64,000 bases of DNA from Onthophagus taurus (Eukaryota; Arthropoda; Insecta; Coleoptera; Scarabaeidae). The stretch lies in the NCBI RefSeq assembly GCF_036711975.1, contig NC_091973.1:5766001-5830000 (forward strand). The letters are read 5' to 3'. This document shows, in pieces, positions 11,501 through 24,138 of this stretch; position 1 is the stretch's first letter, and each line of letters begins with the position of its first letter. A program made the position numbers and the translations under genes. The notes below the pieces were generated by a model that was not told the DNA's origin, searched no databases, and saw only the letters and a program-made list of their open reading frames with translations.

Positions 11501-14500
11501 TGTCCGCGTTTTTTTAACACTGCTGCGCATTGACGAGGCCTTTCCACCAAGCAAATTCGACTGCTCGCCATAAAACCTTTTTATTTAAGTAACGTTGATT
11601 AAGCTGCCCTGGAAGTGTGTTTGGGGTCGTCATCTTGCTGAAACTTCCACCGCAGAGGTATATTGTCATCAGTGCTGGGAAACATGGTATTTTCCAATAT
11701 GTTAATATAGCTGGTGTATCTAGGATTAAAATCTTTTCTTGGCGGACGCCTTACGAAGCCTGTAAGTGTATCTGATGCGAATGAATTTATTTTAGTTTCG
11801 TCATTTTTTTGATGGCTAGTCTTCCATGGTCGCGTACAAATTGTAACCTTCTTTTTTGATAATAATGAAATGTTCGTGGGATCCTAGCAGGAGTTCTTCT
11901 CTAAAAGTCGTCTTAATAATAGTCGATATTCAATTTTAGGCGAACAATTCCTCCATCTTATCGCGCCATTTTAATGCGTTGATTATCACATTTTGAGATC
12001 AGCCAATTATTTAGGGTATTTCACAATATGTTTTGCCCTCTTTACGCAGTTTTACAATAATTTCTGTTAACTCCTCGCTACAATGTTTCGCTTTTCCCAT
12101 TATATCGCTAAATGCTGCATGCTATCGTTAGTAACTTACACGTAAATTATAAAAACTTTCAGAAATTAAAACCTACATTAAATTTTAACTTTTAAAAATA
12201 TCACACCTATTTTTTTGCACAACTCAAATTTGACAGTTCTTTATTAATTTTATCTTTCAAACTCAAAAGAGGCAATTAGGCAATCATGTTTGGCTACTTT
12301 TAAGAAAGGTTGCGCAAAAAATTAATTTTTAATAATATATTACAGTGACTGCTCTATATAAGCAACCTCTCTAAAAGCAACTTTTTAATTCCAAAACTTC
12401 TGTATAAACAACTTGTTTTTTTTAATGAAACAACCAGAACGTGGGATATTACCATTACACCTTAAACGACAGAAAGGAAAAATTAGCAGCGCCGGGACCC
12501 AGGTCGTCCGTTTGCCGGACGGTTGCACTGACCTCTATGCTACGCCACAAGGTGTAGGGAAATTATCAGACAAGGATTCCTTTCAACCTGTACATTTCTG
12601 GACCGAATTAATGTCATTCACATGCACAATTAAAGGACCAACGTCACAAGGTTTAATTCCGGGAAAGGCCGGTAGAGCCGAATTAATAAATATTATTCGG
12701 AATTTGATATTAACGTGTGTAACATATACATGAAACAATCAGAAGGTGGGATATTACCATTACACGCCAAAGGACAGGAATAACAGAAAGGAAAAATTAG
12801 CAGCACCGGGACCGAAAAAATATTTATCGACTCGTTCGTGATAGAGCATGATCTTCGTCAATATGCAACCCAAACCAACCGAACTTAACCCACCCCAAGT
12901 ATCGCGAACAATACTTAGGAGACGAGATTATTTCTGTTGATATAGGAAATAATCTCGGCTGACTCTTCGAAGTCGGCCCAGTTTGTTTCCCTTAACTTTA
13001 TCTTAATCAGCTTGCAATTTATGGAAGAAGTAACCTCGGCCGACTTCGAAGACGTCGGCCGCCCCAAGTATTCTTCTTGATATAAGAAATAATCTCGGCC
13101 GACTTCGAAGACGTCGGCCGCACTAAGTATTGTTCTTGATACTTAGGTTAGGTTGCAGGCGATGATCATGCTCCATCGCGAACCATACTTATGGCGGCCG
13201 ACGTCTTCGAAGTCGGCCAGGATTATTACCTACATCAACAGAAATAATCTCGGCCGACTTCGAAGACGTCGGCCGCCCTAAGTATTGTTCGCGATACTTA
13301 GGTTGGGTTGCAGGCGAAGATCAAGCTCTCGGCGAAGATCAAGCTCTCGGCGATGGAGCTTGATCTTCGCCTGCAACCCAACCTAAGTATCGCGAACAAT
13401 ACTTAGGGCGGCCGACGTCTTCGAAGTCGGCCGAGATTATTTCTGTTGATGTAGGTAATAATCCTGGCCGACTTCGAAGACGTCGGCCGGCCTAAGTACT
13501 GTTCACGATACTTGGGTTGGGTTGAGTTGGGGTTGCATATAGGCGAAGATCAAGCTTTATCGCGAAAAATACTTATGGCGGCCGACATCTTCGAAGTCGA
13601 TTATTTCTTATACCATGAAGAATATTAAATATTCGTTAGTTATTACCCTATCCTGTCTCATACTATTGATTTGTGTTGCTAAATAAAAACAAAAAGAAAA
13701 CGATACTCAGGAATTATAAAATTTATATATAAATACTAATTTTCTGGCTTCTAAGGCGAAGTCTTCTAAGAATGCTCGGCAAACATATATACTTTTTAAA
13801 CACGTCATGGTGTGTTTATCCCTCAAGTAGCACAGCACTTACAATCTAAAGGATGTTTTTTTTTTTTAATTATGTAATAAGTGATGTTAATAAAATATTC
13901 TTTTTTAATATTAAAACGCATTTTTCATATTGTTCTATATGGAACAATATGGAAAAGTATCTTGCAAAGTATATTCCTTGTTCCTCTATAAGCAACTTCT
14001 AATATAAGAAGAACTTTTTATACAGAAGAGTTGCTGTATTATAATTTTTATTATAAAAGTACATAAATTTCAGCGTTTCTTCAGCTTAGGTTGAGTACAC
14101 ATATCTCTGCTGTAAAATAAATTTAAACTTCTAATAATAACCATTAAAGAGTTAAAATGTGGTAAATTAATATTTAAAATTTTTAACTGTATTCGCTTAC
14201 CGCTGATATATATATTGTATATATAATTGATAAAACTTACATCTAACCCATCAGCTTGTCTAATAAAACCTTGGTAATACCAATCGCCTTGTTTGGCAAG
14301 AACTCGATGTCCTCTCCATTCGGTGAGATCCAAAACAGAATCTTGTTTACGATAGTAGGGATCATCGTCAACACGTACACTTCTAGAGTAATCAACAGCA
14401 TTTGGAACACACACAACAGGTACTTGAACACATCCCCCATGGTTGTCGTTCTCTTCGAGTTCGGAGGGATCGAACTTCCTCTTTTTAGGGACTTTACGGA

Positions 14501-14522
14501 CACCCATGTCCATGTTCGACAT
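5539..14522 (-). CDS. Capicua, HMG-box transcriptional repressor, complete
   Basis: Nuclear repressor acting downstream of receptor tyrosine kinase/ERK signalling; represses RTK target genes until phosphorylated. Exons (minus): 14522-14241, 10368-9435, 9371-9176, 9074-6487, 6414-6252, 6193-5931, 5879-5539. All borders are GT/AG and phases agree (0,1,2,1,2,1), giving 1588 residues. In order: a conserved N-terminal CIC domain ([20 protein letters not shown] to [12 protein letters not shown], about 65-170); a Cys/His motif [19 protein letters not shown]; a [11 protein letters not shown] stretch like the mammalian 14-3-3 site; the HMG box ([20 protein letters not shown] to [10 protein letters not shown], about 803-872); long low-complexity regions; and the C-terminal C1 domain ([20 protein letters not shown] to [13 protein letters not shown], about 1504-1556), which helps HMG-box DNA binding. 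The start is the first in-frame ATG after an upstream stop; further 5' noncoding or alternative exons are possible. Intron 1 (3.9 kb) is filled with transposons. Confidence 0.96.
11480..12100 (-). pseudogene. Tc1-like transposase remnant
   Basis: The minus strand from an ATG at 12100 reads [20 protein letters not shown] and then EGKTYCEI, the N-terminal helix-turn-helix of Tc1-type transposases. Stops follow. Further along (near 11700-11590) it reads [21 protein letters not shown], matching the FQQDNDPKHTS motif with the second catalytic aspartate. The last part is frame-shifted. At about 620 bases against roughly 1 kb for an intact gene, it has lost central and C-terminal segments and is dead. 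Confidence 0.85.
12424..12811 (+). repeat. Diverged direct repeat, about 77-81 bp copies
   Basis: Two copies, about 12424-12500 and 12731-12811, share ATGAAACAA(C/T)CAGAA, GTGGGATATTACCATTACAC and GAAAGGAAAAATTAGCAGC, then CCGGGACC. The 230 bases between them are unrelated. The first copy opens a 106-codon frame with no recognisable product. Confidence 0.7.
13193..13491. repeat. GC-rich palindrome, arms about 136 bp
   Basis: The left arm (13193-13328) and right arm (13356-13491) are near-perfect reverse complements, separated by a 27-base spacer that itself repeats GGCGAAGATCAAGCTCTC. The arms contain the unit CGGCCGACTTCGAAGACGTC, itself almost self-complementary, which recurs at least six times across 13030-13590. 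The block is far richer in G+C than the surrounding intron. Confidence 0.88.
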
Positions 14523-14568
14523 CTCTTGTAATAGTCCACTGGCGAACAAAGTCAGTCCCGATTTGGCA

Positions 14569-14575
14569 TTTTATA
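14569..14575 (-). promoter_or_regulatory. Possible TATA box of capicua
   Basis: The minus strand has TATAAAA at 14575-14569, 47 bases upstream of the chosen cic ATG (14522). A start about 30 bases downstream would leave a 5' leader of only some 20 nucleotides. This is positional inference; upstream exons may exist instead. Confidence 0.25.
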
Positions 14576-16321
14576 CAGTTGGGGTGCTGCTTTCGGTTTG
14601 GATGTGGTCCTTTGTTCAATTGATAAAAAGTGGTGTTAAACGAGTTGGTTGATGAGTTGAGAATGACAATGAGATGGTCATTCTGCGTGATTTCTTGATG
14701 ATTTCGATCAAATCCGATAAGACACACGATTAAAATACGATGAATGGAACGTTGGCGAGCATCGCATAGTAAATAAACATTCGCTTGTCATATGGAGCAC
14801 GAGGATTTTTTCAAGAGGACGATGTTTAAATGTTATGAAGTCGAGTTGTATGTTATAGTGCACTTTTACCTTTAGTTGATGTTCACACGGACGTCTTACG
14901 TACTTTCGTCTACGAAAGTAAATTTATCGGATCTATACCAACAACCAAACACCCACAGTCTGCCAAAGACATCAAACTAGTTCCTCTTTACACCCCCGCA
15001 AAAACCATTCTTGTACAGTATCAACTCACCGACGAGCCTGAAGCCCGTTTTACATCAGGCTAAGGCGGGTTATTCAAGTCGATGCGCGTCGGAGTGTTTT
15101 AGTACAATTTTTTTTGCTACACAAATTCGACAAGTTCGCGTTTTTAAATAATTCGACACGTATCGTTAGCACTTTCGATTAATTCCACGCTTCGAATACT
15201 AGGTAGTAAATTGCGTACGCCTTGAAATGACGTGAGCAACACCGTTCATTCACGTCGTGATAGGAAATTCACAATTTATCATAAACGGCTAGTATATTCA
15301 ATTTATCTCTAGTACTGATTAAATAATTATCACGAGATTGTAATATATAAATATTAAAAAAATATTCTGAAACCGGATACGCGATTGGGCAATTCGACAC
15401 CGACTATAATATTTTTGTTTCGATTCATTCATTGTTGTATCGTGTAACATTTCATTATACAACTCTTACTACAAAGAATACAGATGTTTGTGTGTGTGTG
15501 CGTGTATTTTTAAAGATCGGCTCACACATCTCATTATATTATGACTCATTCCCTTTTTCATTAAACGCTTCTCAATTGTTTAAACATTCTTAATTTACAC
15601 CATTTAACCCATTTTTTTAATAAACGTAATAATATTCTTTTAATTCGTTCCTACACACATAATTAGAAACAAAAATGTGTGACTCAACCTTAAATCTAAT
15701 ACGTACCCATCTTCATAGATGGAGCAATTTTTATGTCAACTCAATCGACTCCAAGTATGTGATATCATATTATAAAACTTATTTTGGATTAAGACTTTAT
15801 TAAAAAATCAAAAACTACATAAAATATGTTATATTATAACAAATTAAATAACTAAAATGATCGTGGCGTCACCTACCAGTTTAATAAAGCAATGAGGCTG
15901 GAAGAATCAAACTTTCGATTTTTCTCGATAGATGCCGTAGTTTCGTGGGAACCACGACGTTGGGGTGTTTGTTAATTTTTCGTATTTTTCTCAGATTTCG
16001 CACGTCTTGATACCGGAAGACGGATCCAACGGGGCCAGTTCGCTCCACGAGCCCTACGATTGATATCCGTCGATAGAGCGGTTACTGCGCAAATATAAAA
16101 ATGGCAGTGTTAACAGGTAACTTGACGTCTCGACGGAATGATGATCAATAACAGGACGGAAAACGTTTATTGTGTTTACGAACGCGGACAATAAAAACCC
16201 CCGAGCTTATAATGATAATATGCGGAGTGCTTTCGTTTTTTTGATTTCTACCTACCTGATGGAACAGTATAGTAAGTTGCTTTTTTGGTGTTTTTTCCAA
16301 TATCTGTATTTTTTTTTGTAG
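14576..16321. other. Region between cic and the DGCR2-like gene
   Basis: The two genes are divergently arranged, so this 1.7-kb interval should hold the cic promoter and probably the promoter and first exon of the DGCR2-like gene. I could not identify that exon. Candidate ATGs at 15892 and 16101 do not encode a convincing signal peptide. A TGTGTGTGTGCG run lies near 15490. Confidence 0.4.
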
Positions 16322-19300
16322 ATGCACAGATACATTGCAAAGACATCCACCAGCACATAGTGTCCCAGGGTTTACATTATATACCGGGAACTAATCCATG
16401 CACACTTTGTGTTTGTGATAAGGGCAGCCCAAAATGGTGCAAGTCCGTGCTGTGTGCACCACCTCAAGTAAGAATTAATACTAAAATATTTTCTTGGTAA
16501 CTTGAGATTGATACTTTTAAGCTTCATATCAAAACAGTATGACTTTTAGACAATATGGAATGAAATAATAAAAAATAACAAAATTTTTTAACAGACACTA
16601 TTCTTATATACAGCCTGTTCTAAATTAAGTGCACACCATTGGTAACTTTGTTATTAGTGTAGGTACAAAGTTAAATAAGTAAAATAGTAGCTTTTTTCTG
16701 CCAATTATAATGGTGAAAATATTACAATAGTGTCAACTAGTACTATTGACATGGGTACTAAAATCCTTCTTGATGGAGGGGTGAAGAACATGACAGTACA
16801 ACTTTTCTCAGACTGTCAAGGCGCTACAAGCCTGAAAACAGTGTCGCCTCTGGTTAATGATTGTAAGAGAACTAGTGTTGTTAAATACCCAGGGGGTATT
16901 TACCCAAGATGGGTATTTAGAGATATTTATAAAATTTAATTGAAATTGAGTTGATGGCAGTTTTGCAAGCACTTCAAGAATGCAGAGTCGATTATCGATA
17001 TACCAAACTTATTTATAACATCTACAAGAATGCTACAATGACGGTAAAATTGCATGAAAGTGCTGAAGAGAGTAGAAGTAGTAAAGTATTGATTGTGAGT
17101 AAAACAAGACGATACACTGTTGAACCCAAGTTGTTCATCATAGTCCTCAGAGTGCATTTAAACAACTGGATTGGACCCAAAAAGGCATAAACATTGATTG
17201 CAAATGCTTAAGTAATTTGCGCTATGCGGACGATATAGTTCTTATATTGGATAGCCTTGGAGAGATTAAACTAATTTTGAACGACTTAAAGGAGGGGTGT
17301 GCAAGAGTCTAGGCTAAATATCAACGAGAAGAAATCAAAATTTATGATATATCTTGTTGCCAGCTCTCCAACAAGCGAACTAAACAGAAGGAACACGCCT
17401 ATGGGAAACTTAGAGACATCTTCAAGAGAAAAGGCCAAGAAAGGCTTTCAATCAATGCGTGTTTCTGGTTATGACATAAGGCTTTAATATTAACGGTAGC
17501 CACCGCCAGGAGGGTCCATACGGGATCCTGGGTCTAACTCTGAGGGACTACATACGAAATGAAGACCTGTGAAGAACCAACAATTGGATTCAGACAGCAC
17601 AGAATACAATCTAATGGAACAGAATAGGGGAGGTCTATGTCCAACAAAGGACAGAGAGGGCTGCTTGATGATAATAATAATAATAACTTGATCTAATCTA
17701 AATTACGATAGATTCGTCTAATGATAATACGTCTTTGATTGGTAACAATTCCTCGTCTTCAATGTCTTCATCATCTTCCTCTTCATTTTTTTTTTGAATC
17801 TGATATATTTTTACTGGTATCACTATTATACCCGCTAAATACCCATTTTAGAAATACCTACTGTTGAATGCCGACTATGTGCGGAGGAAGCAGAGACGGT
17901 TAAGTATGTTTTATGCCACTGCCCTGCTGTTTTGGGTCGCAGTTTATCTCCTCAAAGGATCTGAATGATCTTTCACCTAGCAATGTTCGTTAAGAGCATT
18001 AGACTGCACGGTGAAATTTGATAACGATCGAATAGATCCTTAGGGTCGCGGTGGAAAGTTGGTTGGTCCGCCTACCCGATATGTAGTCTATGTAATGTAA
18101 TGTCAATTACTATCCGTGCAAAAAGTCAAGGCCCCTCACTTTAGAGATCGATATCTTCGCAACCGCTCGATAAAAAAAATTGCGACAAAGTTTGTTGTAA
18201 TCACTGAACATTTCTACGTAACATATGCTAATTTAAAAATTTTCGGATCCATGGTTTTCCTTTTATCCCTAGTTACATGAAAAAAGTACCCGATTTTTTA
18301 CGGTACCGACAATTTTGTCAACTTTGCGATTTTTTTCTCGAAAACTATCGTACGAAAAAATTTTTTATTTTTAACAGGTGGTAGCCTGATGTGTTCTTAA
18401 CGAGTGGCATATTTTATTTTTTCGACGTTCCATACAGTTTCGCGGAAAATCGCGGTTTAGTAAGATGCCGTTATGTCGAAAACGACTGGGTGGATTTCCT
18501 CGCGGATTTGATCGAAATATGTCAAATAATGTCGGTAATCGGATTTCGTTATCAGTTTTTCAAAATTAGAGCTCATTAATTTTTTAAGTCCAATAGGAAC
18601 AGATGGTGCGTCCAGACAGGACGTCGCGCCGTATTTATTTAAACGGAACATTTGTTTTTCAGGTTTCACCATTGTAATCGGCAGAAAAAATGGTACTAGT
18701 TTACTTATTTAACCGATTTTGTACCTCAACTAATGACAAAGTTACTACAGTTACTACAAAGTAATTAAAAATTCGTAATTGTTTCAGAATTGTAAGTCGT
18801 TTCAAATGGGCACATTATGTTGCGAATTCAAATGCTTGGACGACTTACTAACAGCTCACGACGACACTTACGACGTTGCTTTGCGATTCATAGCAAGCGC
18901 TGTGACAGCAATACTTTCATTATCATTACTGTTCTTCCTGTTTCACCGATTGAAGCGACGGAAAGGCAACACACATCCGACGCAGCAGCTAAATGATGAC
19001 CAAAGAAGTTTAAATAGTATAGGTTACATAGCGGGTAGCTTAGGATATTTGCCGGACGGTATTGGATATTTGGGGTCTGGAAGTAATGATATTGAGTATC
19101 ATTATGAGGAATCTAGTCCGCAATACTGTCTGTGGAAGCCTCCGAGTAATTATTTTCCACAAGGCGAGGCACCGCCCCCATACGAAGAAGCTGTGAGGAG
19201 CGCTCAACTAGAAAATGATATAAACTCTCAGCTGCGGTTAGCCAATGCTTTTTCGATGCCGTCGCGATCTCCGGTTCCGGCCCGCGTAGAAAGTTCGACG

Positions 19301-20521
19301 CAAGCTACAAATACGTGTAGACACGTGTGTGATACATCGGATCGTAGGCAGTACGCGAATCTAATTACGGAAGACGTAACGGTTCACGAGAATCGGAAAT
19401 CGGATGAAAATCGAAATAAAATAACCAAATCGCATAACCGAGAAAAAAATATTTACGAGAATATACCGTTAAGTACAAAACCGAGCGTCGTACCAAAGAG
19501 AGATCGGGCCACCAGTTCGGATGCCAATAGAAACGCGAGAGGTCAAAAACCAATCGTAGAAACAACCCAGGAATATTTAAATTTAGATAAACCAATTGTT
19601 AAAATCGGCCGATACGATGTAATCGTTGAAAATACGAGGAGGATTGCGAAACCGACAAACCAACAAGAACCTAGCTCAAGCAAAACCGCCGAAAACATTA
19701 ACCAAGATGGTAACTATACGGTTTTTAATGTACCTGAACGATTTAACGCCATGAAATCGCGAAACGGAGAGTGTCCACCCACACAAAGTCTCTCAAATTC
19801 AAAATCATTGAACAGAGAATTATCAAAATTGAAGGCCGAACGATCCGAACATAATCTTCGCAGTCTGATTAAACTGGACAAAGACGTTCCGTCGCATCGA
19901 ACGCTCCCAAAAAACCTTCGCGAATTACTCGCGAATGCCGAGTGTTTCACTGCCATAAGCAATGCCAACAAAGATGACTCCAGTGCAAAAAAATATCAAC
20001 CTGTTAGATTACAAAATTTTGAAAATCCGTCTACATCGCGAACGGCAACGGTTGTTGAAGCTACCAACAGTTTGGAGAATCTGGACATTATCCATCCCGC
20101 GCCACCAAATTTCGCCTCTCCAGTCCACGATACGAAACGTAAAAAAGACGATGAACTTAGCTTGATATCATACCGATGCTTATCTTCATCGCCTGATGAC
20201 GAAGACTATCGTAGCGAGTGCGAAAATTGTAAATCAGCTGGTTTTACTATTCCAGATGACGAAGAAGCTGATGTTCTCAATGAAACTATGACGTTACAAA
20301 GACGACCATTGGAAACTACCGGAGAAGATGTCTCGTATTACAGAACATCTCTTACACTGCCAACTAATACAAAAAATCCAAGGAAAACAAGGTTAATAAA
20401 ATGTGATCTAAAATTACTGTAAAATTACTAAATATTTTTTTATTTTAGGATAACAAATTCAAACAGAGAAAATTGGTTTACATCGATGAGGGAAACATCT
20501 AGCAGTGAAGAAGCAGACTGA
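16322..20521 (+). CDS. DGCR2/IDD-like single-pass membrane protein, 5' end missing
   Basis: Homologue of DGCR2 (IDD), a transmembrane adhesion-receptor-like protein of poorly defined function. Visible coding exons are 16322-16467, 18788-20391 and 20449-20521, with GT/AG borders and consistent phases, giving about 607 residues. In order: a von Willebrand factor type C module (NPCTLCVCDKGSPKWC in the first exon, GTLCCEFKCLDD in the second) with the CxxCxC and CCxxC signatures; a membrane segment (FIASAVTAILSLSLLFFLF) followed by a basic stop-transfer HRLKRRK; and a long cytoplasmic tail with a PPPYEEAV WW-domain ligand and many Ser/Thr and charged residues, ending SSSEEAD. The first visible exon starts in phase 1, so at least one upstream exon with the signal peptide and start is missing from my model. 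Vertebrate DGCR2 also has LDL-receptor and lectin modules that I do not see. The intron 16468-18787 carries transposons. AATAAA signals are at 20679 and 21144. Confidence 0.85.
16951..17690 (+). pseudogene. LINE reverse-transcriptase fragment (craniofacial-protein-2-like type)
   Basis: Plus-strand frames read MAVLQALQECRVDYRYTKLI and IYKNATMTVKLHE, then, after frameshifts, LSNLRYADDIVL with the catalytic YADD box intact, then LNDLKEGCARV and LNINEKKSKFM. The 3' end reads GEVYVQQRTERAA, close to the usual C terminus of this LINE group, followed by a (GATAAT)n-type tail at 17668-17688. Several frameshifts and a lost QGD block make it non-functional. Confidence 0.85.
17850..18095 (+). pseudogene. 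3' fragment of a second LINE (R1/Jockey-type)
   Basis: A plus frame reads TVECRLCAEEAETVKYVLCHCPAV, the C-terminal CxxC...HxxxxC zinc-knuckle-like motif found after the reverse transcriptase in many R1/Jockey-group elements. A decayed remainder follows, ending in TGTAATGTAATGTC. Only about 240 bases survive. Confidence 0.7.

Positions 20522-24138
<3,617 letters not shown>

Larger units (their letters stand above)
12343..14036. mobile_element. Pogo/Tigger-type non-autonomous element with TA target site
   Basis: The left terminus is TA followed by CAGTGACTGCTCTATATAAG (12343 on). The right terminus, reverse-complemented, is TA followed by CAGCAACTCTTCTGTATAAA (ending at 14036). These agree at most positions and have the CAG...CTG ends, TA duplication and CTCTATAAGCAACTT wording usual for Tigger/pogo elements. 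No transposase is seen inside. The interior holds a direct repeat (12424-12811) and a GC-rich palindrome cluster (12830-13620), so it is a composite. It lies in capicua intron 1. Confidence 0.65.
10936..14155. mobile_element. Candidate piggyBac-like element in cic intron 1 (TTAA-flanked TIRs)
   Basis: The left end reads TTAA at 10936-10939 followed by CTCTTTAATGGTTATTA; the right end is the reverse complement of the same 17 bases followed by TTAA at 14152-14155. Inverted termini directly abutting TTAA are the signature of piggyBac-type insertion. Only a vague internal remnant is seen: near 11287-11345 a plus frame reads [15 protein letters not shown], a Cys pattern vaguely like the piggyBac C-terminal zinc domain. 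A Tc1-like remnant (11480-12100) and a pogo-type element (12343-14036) lie inside it, so it would be the oldest layer. The match is short; chance or another family is possible. Confidence 0.5.
16642..18745. mobile_element. Decayed element with about 80-bp terminal inverted repeats in DGCR2 intron
   Basis: The block at about 16642-16722 (GTAACTTTGTTATTAGTGTA..., ending TTTTTTCTGCC, AATTATAATGGTGAAA) recurs as reverse complement at about 18664-18745 with only scattered differences and one 4-base gap. The interior contains two LINE fragments and about 500 bases of unique sequence (18110-18650), including a TTTATTTAAACGGAACA end motif. No transposase was recognised. The family is unknown. Confidence 0.65.

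Noticed and set aside
13141..13160. TTAGGTTAGG resembling arthropod telomere repeat
   Set aside because: Only two units, embedded in a longer palindromic family that mostly reads TTAGGTTGGG.
14523..14549. Longer capicua N terminus starting at 14549
   Set aside because: It would need a TTG start; the first ATG in the frame is at 14522.
16285..16321. Hydrophobic run preceding the VWC exon read as a signal peptide
   Set aside because: It is the polypyrimidine tract and acceptor (TTTTTTTTTGTAG) of an intron and has no ATG start.
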